Assembly (NCBI GenBank): GCA_036274675.1
Contig: DASUFE010000106.1
Span: forward strand, 1 to 14,965
DNA length: 14,965 nucleotides
Origin: DASUFE01 sp036274675
Lineage (GTDB): Bacteria; Pseudomonadota; Gammaproteobacteria; HTCC5015
Direction: 5' to 3'
Position numbers and translations under genes: made by a program. Positions 6,046 to 13,088 of this stretch are shown in pieces. Position 1 is the stretch's first letter; each line of letters opens with the position of its first letter. Below the pieces are notes generated by a model that saw only the letters and a list, made by a program, of their open reading frames with translations, was not told the origin of the DNA and ran no database searches.

Positions 6046-6555
6046 ATGAATTTTAAAGCATCCATTCGGCCGGGAGCCGTATTTATACTGATCGCCATAC
6101 TGTTGCCGCTAAGGGCCAATGCGCTCGAATTCAGCGTGGGCGTCGGGTTATCGGACGGCGGCGACGAAAATGCCGTCTTGCAACACGAGTATGCACGCCT
6201 GGAGCAGGATATACGCGCCTTGCGCCAACTCGAACGTCAACTGGAACACTTGGGCCGGCAGGAGCCTCCCGCTTCGCTGGGGGATGCCGAAAGGGCAGAG
6301 TGGCGTCAGCAATCCGCGGCTCTATTGACGCAATCCGGGGAAGTCGCAAGGCTCGCCGGCGAGACCGGGGAATATCTGCAGGAGTCCCGGCACGGCTCGG
6401 GCTCCGCCATGCTTTTTGATTACCAGGCGGCGAAATTCAAAATCACCCAGCGCCTTGACGCCATTGGGAACGAGGCGAAAAAATACGCGCCGCGGGGCCG
6501 GGCGGCGATCGAACGCCGCGACAATGCGGTCAAACTGATGGCTGCAACCTTTTAG
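6046..6555 (+). CDS. Exported coiled-coil protein of unknown function
   Basis: A 169-residue protein of no family I recognise. Residues 1-26 form a Sec signal peptide (RANA followed by LEF). The mature part is almost entirely helical and charged: HEYARLEQDIRALRQLERQLEHLGRQ (about 47-72) has clear heptads, then a second helical stretch runs from about 80 to 113, and a basic C-terminal helix from about 130. It is probably a periplasmic oligomeric coiled-coil protein. No Shine-Dalgarno site precedes the ATG; a TACAAT (6034-6039) lies only 6 bases before it, so a leaderless transcript is conceivable but the -35 is poor. The pterin dehydratase gene starts 29 bases after it, so co-transcription is possible. 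No cysteines or catalytic motif are seen. Confidence 0.7.
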   Translation: MNFKASIRPGAVFILIAILLPLRANALEFSVGVGLSDGGDENAVLQHEYARLEQDIRALRQLERQLEHLGRQEPPASLGDAERAEWRQQSAALLTQSGEVARLAGETGEYLQESRHGSGSAMLFDYQAAKFKITQRLDAIGNEAKKYAPRGRAAIERRDNAVKLMAATF

Positions 6556-6584
6556 CCTGGCCACACACCTTATAAGGAGCGTAC

Positions 6585-6920
6585 ATGACCGATTTAAAGA
6601 GCAAGACCTGCGAAGCCTGCCGGGCCGACGCGCCCCGGGCAACGCCTCAGCAAACCAAGGAGTATATGGCGCAGTTGCCGGGTTGGAACATTATCGAGGT
6701 CGATGGCATCAAGCGCCTGCAGAAGATTTTCAGTTTCAAGGATTTCGGAGAGGCTCTGAGCTTTACCAATGAGGTCGGAGATATTGCGGAGGAAGAGGGT
6801 CACCATCCCGCGATTCTGACCGAGTGGGGCAAGGTGACCGTCAACTGGTGGACACACAAGATCAAGGGACTGCACGCCAACGATTTTGTGATGGCGGCGA
6901 AGACTGACTCGCTTAAGTAA
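6585..6920 (+). CDS. phhB: Pterin-4a-carbinolamine dehydratase
   Basis: A 111-residue cytoplasmic 4a-hydroxytetrahydrobiopterin dehydratase (PCD/DCoH/PhhB family), which dehydrates 4a-hydroxytetrahydropterin so that the cofactor of aromatic amino acid hydroxylases can be recycled. The signature is complete: EEEGHHPAI with active-site H73-H74-P75, then VNWWTHKIKGLHANDF with the third catalytic histidine H91 and the following D100. Length is normal for the family. An N-terminal extension holds C-x-x-C (C9, C12), often seen in proteobacterial members. AAGGAG (6574-6579) lies 5 bases before the ATG. No phenylalanine hydroxylase is in the window, so the physiological partner is not shown; solitary copies are also known and may serve other pterins. 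The symbol is used by family homology. Confidence 0.93.
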   Translation: MTDLKSKTCEACRADAPRATPQQTKEYMAQLPGWNIIEVDGIKRLQKIFSFKDFGEALSFTNEVGDIAEEEGHHPAILTEWGKVTVNWWTHKIKGLHANDFVMAAKTDSLK

Positions 6921-7025
6921 TGTTCCGCTGACGGAAAAGATTTTGGTCTTGCATTACTAAAATGTATCTGATATTTACACTGCGCCAGTTTTTTATAACC
7001 ACAATAAGCTCTTAAGGAGAAGTAA

Positions 7026-7505
7026 ATGAACACTTTGATCAGATTAATTCTGTTGGCGGGGGCTGTGCTGTTTTCCCAAGCCTCCTTTGCCTTGTACTTA
7101 GATGCCGGACTGGGTAATGCCGATGTCGACGGTACCGTGCTGGGTTTTCATATCGATGATAGTGATACCTATATAAAGCTTGGTGTGGGCGACAAAATCA
7201 ATAAGAACCTTAACTGGGAAGCCGGTTACTGGGATATAGGCACCACTGGCAAGGTCGATGGATTCTTCGGCGACGTCAAGGCCTCAATGCCTTTGAACAG
7301 CGATACCGAATTATTCGGCAAGCTCGGCCTTTATGTGTGGGATGGCGTAGCCCCCTTCGATGGCAATGACCTGTTTTACGGCGGTGGTGTGACCTTCAAG
7401 AAAATTGGCCCCGGTAATGTCAATCTGGAGTTGCTGCTCGCGGATTTGGACGGCTTCGACTTGATGACGATCGGCGGTTCTTACAGCATTCCGCTGAATA
7501 TGTAA
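7026..7505 (+). CDS. Small outer-membrane beta-barrel protein
   Basis: A 159-residue protein with a 22-residue Sec signal peptide (SQASFA followed by LYLDAGLG). The mature part alternates polar and hydrophobic residues in short strands: YLDAGLGNADV, TYIKLGVGDKI, NWEAGYWDIG, DGFFGDVKASM, ELFGKLGLYVW, LFYGGGVTFKKI, NLELLLADLD and a final strand MTIGGSYSIPL. This is the pattern of an eight-stranded OmpA/OmpW-type barrel, although the last residue is Met rather than the usual Phe. A strong ribosome site, AAGGAG (7014-7019), precedes the ATG by 6 bases. A perfect terminator follows, so it is a single-gene unit. A decayed copy lies just downstream. Likely a surface or permeability protein; the ligand is unknown. 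Confidence 0.8.
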   Translation: MNTLIRLILLAGAVLFSQASFALYLDAGLGNADVDGTVLGFHIDDSDTYIKLGVGDKINKNLNWEAGYWDIGTTGKVDGFFGDVKASMPLNSDTELFGKLGLYVWDGVAPFDGNDLFYGGGVTFKKIGPGNVNLELLLADLDGFDLMTIGGSYSIPLNM

Positions 7506-7524
7506 AAACAGCTTATGAGAAAGC

Positions 7525-7558
7525 AAAAGGCCGGTGCATGCACCGGCCTTTTTATTTT
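7525..7558 (+). terminator. Rho-independent terminator after barrel gene
   Basis: A perfect palindrome of 28 bases (7525-7552), with arms AAAAGGCCGGTGCA and TGCACCGGCCTTTT, followed by TATTTT. It starts 20 bases after the barrel stop codon. The A and T ends make it able to work in both directions. Confidence 0.93.
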
Positions 7559-7665
7559 CGATGTATGTTTCCCTGCTTAGGTAGCAATACGAATGCCTGA
7601 GTGACTTAATAGAGCTATATCCTGAGCGCCTTTCTTTACATGCCGTAAATCTTTAGGGAGTGAAA

Positions 7666-8024
7666 ATGAGAAAGGCGATTTTGCTGGCAGGAAATCTGCT
7701 GTTTGCTCAGTTCTCAGAGCCTGGATTCGCACAATTCCATCACGTCGTCAGTTGATGGTGTATTCGGAGATGTGAAAGGCAGCGCGGGTCTGAACAGTGA
7801 CGTCAAATTGTTCAGAGGGTTGGTTTCATTATTTGGGATGCAAGGTCTTGCTACAACCACCACCTTGCATGCGAGCACTATGACAGCAACGATCTGTTTT
7901 ACGCCGGCGGTGCCGGTTTTGAAATGGGGTCCGGCACACTGAATCTGGAATTCCTGGTGGTCTCCCTGAAAGTTGTCGAGGTCACCACGCTGCTCTCTCC
8001 TACAGCTATTCCTTCGGCAAGTAA
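7666..8024 (+). pseudogene. Frameshifted duplicate of the outer-membrane barrel
   Basis: A broken paralogue of the barrel gene at 7026. It has a ribosome site (GGGAG), an ATG at 7666 and a signal-peptide-like start MRKAILLAGNLLFAQ, then stops at TGA 7753-7755. Homology continues in other frames: VDGVFGDVKGS..LNSDVKLF from 7751 (compare VDGFFGDVKAS..LNSDTELF), then YDSNDLFYAGG from 7879 (compare GNDLFYGGG) and TLNLEFL, and finally SYSYSFGK ending at TAA 8022-8024. At least three frame changes are needed, and the region matching residues about 24-74 of the intact copy is missing. The last residues differ from the intact copy, so duplication is not very recent. A short inverted repeat (7838-7846 and 7862-7870) lies inside the damaged part. 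Confidence 0.85.
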
Positions 8025-8176
8025 TCGCGGTTGACTCGAATTCCGGCCTGGTTGACCCGCCGCTCTTTTCTTCGATCAAGGGGGCTGATTACCGGATCAA
8101 AGGGCTCCGTGTTGTTACTGATGTGCTAAGCTAAAAATGGATTCGGGGAATTTCAAAGGACAGGGTTGTTGGAAGA

Positions 8177-9448
8177 ATGAAAAACTTGCTCATTGTGGAA
8201 GACAACCGGATATCCGGCACCTTGATTCGTGCCAAGGTCTCCAGCGTGCTCGATTTCAACATCCACTGGGCCAAGAGCCTTGCGGAAACCATCGAACTTC
8301 TGAATACCCATAACAATAATTTTTTCGCTGCCTTGCTGGACTATGTGCTGCCCGACGCGCCTGATGGCCAGGTCATCGACGAAGTGGTATCCCGCGGCAT
8401 CTCTTCAATCGTGTTTACGGCCACCATGACCGAGAAGGTTCGCAAGGATCTGTGGAAAAAGAACATTGTCGACTACGTCATCAAGGACGATACCCAGAGC
8501 ATTGAATACCTGACCTTCCTGCTGTCACGGCTGGAAAAAAACCAGCATATCAAGGTGCTGGTGGCCGATGACTCCCGATTTTTCCGGGTGGTGCTGACCA
8601 AGTTGCTCAAGGTGCAGAATTATCAGGTGCTGGAGGCCGTCGACGGCGAGGACGCCTTGAAAATCGTTGAGAGCAATCCGGATATTCAACTGGTGATCAC
8701 CGACTACATGATGCCGAATATGGACGGTTTCACCCTGACCAAGCGCTTGCGCAAGAAGTACGGCCGCGAGGGCATCGTCATACTGGGCGTAACTTCAGAT
8801 CGCGACAAAACCATGGGCGCGCAGTTCATCAAGTGCGGCGCCAACGACTTCATCGAGAAAAAGAGTTTTATCGCGGAAGAACTGTATTGCCGGGTGAACC
8901 AGAACCTGGAAAACCTGGAAAGCATCCAAACCATACGCAAAATGGCCACCACCGATTTTCTGACCGGACTTTACAACAGGCGCCATTTCTATGAGCTTGC
9001 GACAAAACTCTGCGCCAGCGCCAGCCGCAGTAAGCACGATATCGCCTGCGCCATGATTGACGCCGACCATTTCAAGATGATCAATGATAACTACGGCCAC
9101 GCCATCGGCGACAAGGTACTCAAACACCTGGCTGTGATATTAGGGCAGTATTTCCAGCGTTCCTCCGACCTGGTCGGCCGCATGGGCGGCGAGGAATTCT
9201 GCGTGCTGGCGGATAACGTCAAGCCGCAGGATGCCGTCACCCTGTTCGAGGAACTTTGCAGGCGCGTGGAAAACACGCCTTTCCCGTTGCCCGAGGGCGG
9301 TGAACTCAAAATTACGGTGAGCATGGGCGTCTGCACCCTGGTCGGCGAAGGGCTTGATCAGATGCTGAAGAAAGCCGATGAATTGCTGTACGGGGCCAAA
9401 CACGGCGGGCGTAACCGCGTGGTTGTGGATACCATGACGACGGCCTGA
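8177..9448 (+). CDS. REC-REC-GGDEF diguanylate cyclase response regulator
   Basis: A 423-residue cytoplasmic response regulator that makes cyclic di-GMP from two GTP. Receiver 1 (about 1-118) has acidic D9, phospho-acceptor D55 (LLDY), T81 and K103 (YVIKD). Receiver 2 (about 125-245) has D131-D132, acceptor D176 (ITDYMMP) and T206. The GGDEF domain starts at TDFLTGLYNRRHF (259-271), binds metal at D295 (MIDADHFK), and carries the active-site variant GGEEF at 337-341, which is catalytically competent in the family. The inhibitory I-site RSSD (328-331) lies exactly five residues before it, so product feedback is expected. Both receivers look phosphorylatable. The start fits the receiver's first strand, though the ribosome site is weak (GGAAGA next to the ATG). 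It converges on the PilH-like gene with 15 bases between. No cognate kinase is fused. Confidence 0.95.
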   Translation: MKNLLIVEDNRISGTLIRAKVSSVLDFNIHWAKSLAETIELLNTHNNNFFAALLDYVLPDAPDGQVIDEVVSRGISSIVFTATMTEKVRKDLWKKNIVDYVIKDDTQSIEYLTFLLSRLEKNQHIKVLVADDSRFFRVVLTKLLKVQNYQVLEAVDGEDALKIVESNPDIQLVITDYMMPNMDGFTLTKRLRKKYGREGIVILGVTSDRDKTMGAQFIKCGANDFIEKKSFIAEELYCRVNQNLENLESIQTIRKMATTDFLTGLYNRRHFYELATKLCASASRSKHDIACAMIDADHFKMINDNYGHAIGDKVLKHLAVILGQYFQRSSDLVGRMGGEEFCVLADNVKPQDAVTLFEELCRRVENTPFPLPEGGELKITVSMGVCTLVGEGLDQMLKKADELLYGAKHGGRNRVVVDTMTTA

Positions 9449-9463
9449 GAGCCGCCGCTTCCG

Positions 9464-9832
9464 TTAATTCTCGCCCAGCAGATGGCCGACGGTGGCAATC
9501 AGCTCTTCTTCCCTGACCGGCTTCACCAGGTAATTCATGGCCCCCTGCCGCAGAGCCCAGACCTTGTCCGCCGTCTGGTCCTTGGAGGAAAGCATGACCA
9601 CCGGGATATGGCGCGTCGTTACGCCTTTGGTGATGGCGCGGGTGGCCTGGAAGCCGTTCGCACCGGGCAGCACCACGTCCATGATGACGAGATCGGGCGA
9701 CATCTGTCTGGCGTATTCGATTCCCTCGTCGCCGCTGGCGGCTACGATAACCTCATAGCCGTTCTTTTCCAGAATGCGGCTGGTAAAAAATGCCTGAGTC
9801 GTAGAGTCTTCCACCAGGAGTATGCGTTTCAT
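9464..9832 (-). CDS. PilH-like single-domain response regulator
   Basis: A 122-residue stand-alone receiver (CheY fold). Key residues are all present: E8-D9, phospho-acceptor D52 (VIMDVVLPG), S82 (VMLSS) and K104 (LVKPV). The stretch NGFQATRAI, the PVVMLSSKDQ-x-x-DKVWALRQGA block and the YLVKPV ending closely resemble PilH of the Pil-Chp twitching-motility pathway, where PilH opposes PilG. No other pil or chp gene is in the window, so the assignment is by sequence resemblance and another two-component pathway is possible. The ATG at 9832 is chosen because GAGGA lies 8 bases upstream and it opens with MKRILLVEDS; an upstream in-frame start would add about 45 non-receiver residues. It faces the diguanylate cyclase gene. 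Confidence 0.85.
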   Translation of the reverse strand: MKRILLVEDSTTQAFFTSRILEKNGYEVIVAASGDEGIEYARQMSPDLVIMDVVLPGANGFQATRAITKGVTTRHIPVVMLSSKDQTADKVWALRQGAMNYLVKPVREEELIATVGHLLGEN

Positions 9833-10370
9833 TCTTTTTATCCTCTGCTGGCCAAGCCCGCAGTCTTTATAGTAGTAATGCCCGTCAAACCACGGGCGGC
9901 TAGGTTGTATAGCACAATTACGGCAGGCCCCCACTGCTGGATTAGCTGAAAAATAGATGTAGATCACATTCCTCTTTAAAATGGCGGATCTCCTACAAGC
10001 CCATGGGGAAAAACCCTATCGCATATCCAGCTTTACTCACATCTATGCCGAAGGTATTTCTCTATTTTGGTTTGGCTTGCCTGCGCAATTGGAGGTGTGG
10101 AGGGGGTTACCGATCGGGAGAGAGCGGTGCCATAGGAGGGGGACTATGGCACCTGATGCTCAACGTCATTGCCAAGGGTCTTATTCCTTGGATACAGCAT
10201 GATCCGCCCGGCTGGATCAATGCTGTATCCGGGCAGTATGCATGGGCCGGAACCGAGGGACATCCCTCCAAGGAGGGAATTTTAATCACCCTAAAGGGCG
10301 ATTCACCCTCAGGCAGGCTCACCGATAATGAGGGCTGGAGAGACCGGTCGAAAACCCGGGGGGAGTGAAA
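9833..10370. other. Long divergent intergenic region
   Basis: A 538-base gap between the divergent PilH-like and NarL-type genes. It contains an imperfect dyad ATGGGG-AAAAA-CCCTAT (10003-10019), the large hairpin at 10190-10230, and a near-palindrome TCCCTCC-AA-GGAGGGA (10263-10278) followed by an AT-rich run. An open frame at 10003-10368 exists but has no ribosome site, no family resemblance and a composition unlike the neighbours; I do not call it a gene. The region is better read as a promoter plus a long structured leader for the NarL-type gene. Confidence 0.5.
10190..10230 (+). promoter_or_regulatory. Large stem-loop in the leader of the NarL-type gene
   Basis: GGATACAGCATGATCC (10190-10205) pairs with GGATCAATGCTGTATCC (10214-10230): 16 base pairs interrupted by one bulged A, with an 8-base loop. 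No T-run follows, so it is not a typical terminator. It may be a leader structure, a protein-binding dyad or a REP-like insertion. Confidence 0.6.
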
Positions 10371-11030
10371 GTGAAGATTCTGGTGGTTGATGATCATCCG
10401 CTATTCATGGATGGTTTGCTGCAGGTTCTACGGCAACTGGCGCCGGCGACGGTTGCGGAACAGGCGTTGAATGCCGAGCAGGCGCTCGCCATCCTCAAGG
10501 CGGACCCGGGATTCCAGCTGATTCTGGTCGATATCAATATGCCGGGAATGGGCGGGCTCGACCTGTTATCGGCGCTTGTCGAATATGAATTATGGATTCC
10601 CGCAGTGGTGATCTCGGCACAGGACGATCCGAGGGTCGTTGCGGACGCCATGAACGCCGGGGCGCTTGGATTTATTCCAAAATCTTTCGGCGCGACCGAG
10701 TTGCTCCAGGCTCTGAAAATGGTGCTGTCGGGAGAAGTATTTCTGCCGGAGCCTCTGCGGGAGCAGATCGAGAGGATTCGCCGTTCGCCGGCAAGGTCGG
10801 AGCAGGGCGCAAAACTGGGAATTACTTCCCGCCAGTTGCGGGTGCTCGAGTTGCTGGTAAAGGGCTATTCAAACAGGAAAATCGCATTGAGCCTCAATCT
10901 GTCCGAACATACCGTCAAGTCTCACCTTAAGACTTTGTTTGCCGTTTTGAATGCGGATAACCGTACCGAGTGCGTGCAGAAAGCGGTAAAGCTCGGATTG
11001 GTCAGGCAGGTTTCGCCAGCAAATGATTGA
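10371..11030 (+). CDS. NarL/FixJ-family response regulator
   Basis: A 219-residue DNA-binding response regulator. The receiver (about 1-118) has D7-D8, phospho-acceptor D54 (ILVDINMPG), S82 and K104 (FIPKS). The C-terminal LuxR-type helix-turn-helix (about 150-208) reads LGITSRQLRVLELLVKGYSN then IALSLNLSEHTVKSHLKTLF, with the usual VKSH recognition helix. Two GTG starts are possible, 10365 and 10371; the second is preferred because GGGGAG ends 5 bases before it and the product opens directly with KILVVDDH. The gene is convergent with the kinase remnant, whose stop codon lies inside the last codons of this gene, and then with an intact hybrid kinase, its most likely partner by position. It is preceded by an unusually long structured leader. 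Confidence 0.93.
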   Translation: MKILVVDDHPLFMDGLLQVLRQLAPATVAEQALNAEQALAILKADPGFQLILVDINMPGMGGLDLLSALVEYELWIPAVVISAQDDPRVVADAMNAGALGFIPKSFGATELLQALKMVLSGEVFLPEPLREQIERIRRSPARSEQGAKLGITSRQLRVLELLVKGYSNRKIALSLNLSEHTVKSHLKTLFAVLNADNRTECVQKAVKLGLVRQVSPAND

Positions 11031-11238
11031 CCACCATCCTGCGCTGTCGCGGGTTGACCGCCCACAGCAGCATCCATCCGTTGTTGGATGAAGTGTGCAG
11101 CGGGAAATAGAGAAGTATCGAGATCAGCAAGGAGCTGGCGATAACGAAGGGCTGGTTTTTGTACAGTATCCTGACTTGCTCCGCGATTGTTTCGGGAGTG
11201 TATGCGTCGGCGTTCTGTTTTTCATGATTGATCTCATG
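11002..11238 (-). pseudogene. Collapsed remnant of a second hybrid histidine kinase
   Basis: On the minus strand an open frame of about 78 codons without a start codon runs from the 3' end of the intact hybrid kinase gene to a TGA at 11002-11004, inside the 3' end of the NarL-type gene. Its first part, AEQVRILYKNQPFVIASSLL and the hydrophobic stretch up to NGWMLLWA, matches the N-terminal membrane region of the intact kinase (AEQIRLLYNH...). It then passes abruptly to VNPRQRRMVVNHLLAKPA, which matches the extreme C-terminus of the intact kinase (VNPGQLRMVVNVLLA). About 500 codons in between (dimerisation, ATPase and most of the receiver) are absent. The junction is near 11053-11064. Neither ATG (11237 or 11225) is in the homologous frame, so the start is lost or frameshifted. 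It is best read as a tandem paralogue that suffered an internal deletion. Confidence 0.78.
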
Positions 11239-13003
11239 CCAGCAGGACGTTGACGACCATTCTGAGTTGCCCCGGGTTGACCGGTTTATGGAGCAGTTTG
11301 AAACCGCTTCTTGCCGCTTCCTGCAGGCGTTCGGGCGCGGTATCGCCCGTGATCAAAATGCCGGGTACTTTTGTCCGCAGGGCTTCAATGATGGTGCGGA
11401 TGGCATCCACTCCCGTTTGCGATTCGCGCAACCTGTAATCGGCGATAATCAGGTCGGGTTTCAGTCCTGAAAGAACGGCCGCCTTTGCCTCGTCGGCGGA
11501 ATCCACGCAAACGGGATTGCATCCCCAGTTGGAAAGCAACTGCCGCATGGCATCGCGTATCTCCGCTTCGTCGTCGATCACCAGGATATTCGATCCCTTG
11601 ATGTCCCAGCCCGGCCGAACGTTCTGTTGCGGCGCTTTGGCTATATTCGCCGGATTTCCCGGCGGCAGTGACAGAGTGAATTTCGTGCCGCGCTTCGGTT
11701 CCGATTCGAGTTTGAGCGGGTGGGATAGCAGTGCGCACAGGCGGCTGACGATGGAAAGTCCGAGCCCGAGACCCTTGGTGCGATCGCGTTCTGGGTTGTG
11801 CAGTTGATAGAACTCTTTGAAAATATTTTCCTGTTCATGAACGGGGATCCCCGGGCCGGTGTCCGCCACGGCAACCTGGACAGAATCCTTGTCTTTTACC
11901 GCGGCCACAGTGATTTTCCCCGAGTTCGTGTAGCGGATGGCATTGCCGATAAGATTGTCCAGTATGCGTTCCAGCAACAACGGATCGGTTACGACTACAT
12001 CGTCCCCGCTGTTGAAACTGATTTCCAGGTTTTTTGCTTTTGCCATTGGGGTGAAGCGGACTTCGAGTCTCTTATAAATCTCGTTTATTGGGCAATCAAT
12101 GATGGCCGGCTCGACAATGCCGGCATCCAGTTTTGAAATGTCCAGCAGACTCTGGAACAGATCATTTAATGCCGCGGTGGCGATTCCCATTTTATCGACC
12201 AGCTCTTCCTGGCGTTTGGTGTTGAGCTGGGTCTGCAGGGTGTCAAGGTAAAGGCCCAGCGCATGCAACGGCTGGCGCAGGTCGTGACTCGCCGCCGCGA
12301 GGAACTTGGACTTGGCGATATTGGCCTGTTCCGCCTGTCGTTTCTGCTTCTTCAGTTCTTCCAGCAATTCTTCCTTCTCAAACCGGATCCTGATCGATTC
12401 GATCAGCGTCTTTTCCTGCAGCCGGCTGAGATGGAGCAAGATCGTCAATCCCATCATTACGGCGATGCCGATATACCAGTATTCTCGGATATACAGGAGG
12501 AAGGTAAGGCCCACCGAACCCAGAATCGGTATTGAAAAGGAGAAGTACGCAGGCTTGTAAGTTGAGCCCGGGCCGAGAAAAATGGTGACCATTATTGAAA
12601 GCAGGAACACGACGGCGAGGAACAGGCCTTGGCTGGAAAAGGTCGCCAGCGGCGGAATTATGGCCCAGGCAAGGCCCGAAAGGAACGTACTGCGGACAGC
12701 CCGTTTGCCCCAGTACGGCATCTGGTCGAGACCGGGTTGGGTCCGCCTGAACGCGGAGGTCAGGCGCAAACGCAGCGCGACGGAACTGAAGATGAGGCAA
12801 ATCCAGGCGTAGATGATACCGATGTCGACACCGCCCGAGATCATGTATCCGAAGATTACCATTGATGGCACATTGGCCAGCGACATATACGTGAAATGGT
12901 TGTACAGCAGACGGATTTGTTCGGCCTGTACTTCTCCGGTCGTGGCTTTGGGTTGGCTGCTCGTCATTTGACTTACCCGCGTCGATACGCTGTAAAATAG
13001 CAT
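11234..13003 (-). CDS. Hybrid sensor histidine kinase with C-terminal receiver
   Basis: A 589-residue membrane hybrid kinase. The N-terminal part (about 38-192) has about six hydrophobic segments and no large periplasmic domain. A coiled coil (195-230) leads to the dimerisation helix with phospho-acceptor H240 in SHDLRQPLHALGL. The ATPase domain shows the N box (N354 in NLIGNAIRYT), the G1 box DTGPGIP (381-387) and the G2 box GLGLGL (411-416). The C-terminal receiver (about 472-589) has D477-D478, acceptor D522 (IIADYRL), T552 and K573, and ends within a few residues of its last helix. Kinases with this H-box are often paired with LuxR-type regulators; the NarL-type gene downstream in convergent orientation fits. 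ATG 13003 has AAAGGG 5 bases upstream; ATG 12967 is an alternative. The signal sensed is unknown. Confidence 0.93.
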   Translation of the reverse strand: MLFYSVSTRVSQMTSSQPKATTGEVQAEQIRLLYNHFTYMSLANVPSMVIFGYMISGGVDIGIIYAWICLIFSSVALRLRLTSAFRRTQPGLDQMPYWGKRAVRSTFLSGLAWAIIPPLATFSSQGLFLAVVFLLSIMVTIFLGPGSTYKPAYFSFSIPILGSVGLTFLLYIREYWYIGIAVMMGLTILLHLSRLQEKTLIESIRIRFEKEELLEELKKQKRQAEQANIAKSKFLAAASHDLRQPLHALGLYLDTLQTQLNTKRQEELVDKMGIATAALNDLFQSLLDISKLDAGIVEPAIIDCPINEIYKRLEVRFTPMAKAKNLEISFNSGDDVVVTDPLLLERILDNLIGNAIRYTNSGKITVAAVKDKDSVQVAVADTGPGIPVHEQENIFKEFYQLHNPERDRTKGLGLGLSIVSRLCALLSHPLKLESEPKRGTKFTLSLPPGNPANIAKAPQQNVRPGWDIKGSNILVIDDEAEIRDAMRQLLSNWGCNPVCVDSADEAKAAVLSGLKPDLIIADYRLRESQTGVDAIRTIIEALRTKVPGILITGDTAPERLQEAARSGFKLLHKPVNPGQLRMVVNVLLA

Positions 13004-13088
13004 AAATGCCCTTTGCAGAGGCCGATGAGTTTAATATCCGGAGCGATTATGCACCGGATTCGTTGAGTGATTTTCCCGAGGTGCCCGT

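Noticed and set aside
5882..6046. A longer 188-residue PilZ protein starting at TTG 6046.
   Set aside because: The added residues look non-coding, the start would overlap the divergent gene's ATG, and ATG 5881 has a good ribosome site.
7703..7942. A separate 79-residue gene after the barrel terminator.
   Set aside because: Its N-terminus is out-of-frame sequence and its middle is the shifted frame of the barrel duplicate, so it is part of the pseudogene.
10003..10368. A 121-residue open frame upstream of the NarL-type gene.
   Set aside because: No ribosome site, odd composition, no family resemblance, and it spans the large hairpin; treated as non-coding leader.
11250..12535. Several plus-strand open frames opposite the hybrid kinase.
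   Set aside because: They are antisense shadows of a gene with complete kinase and receiver motifs.
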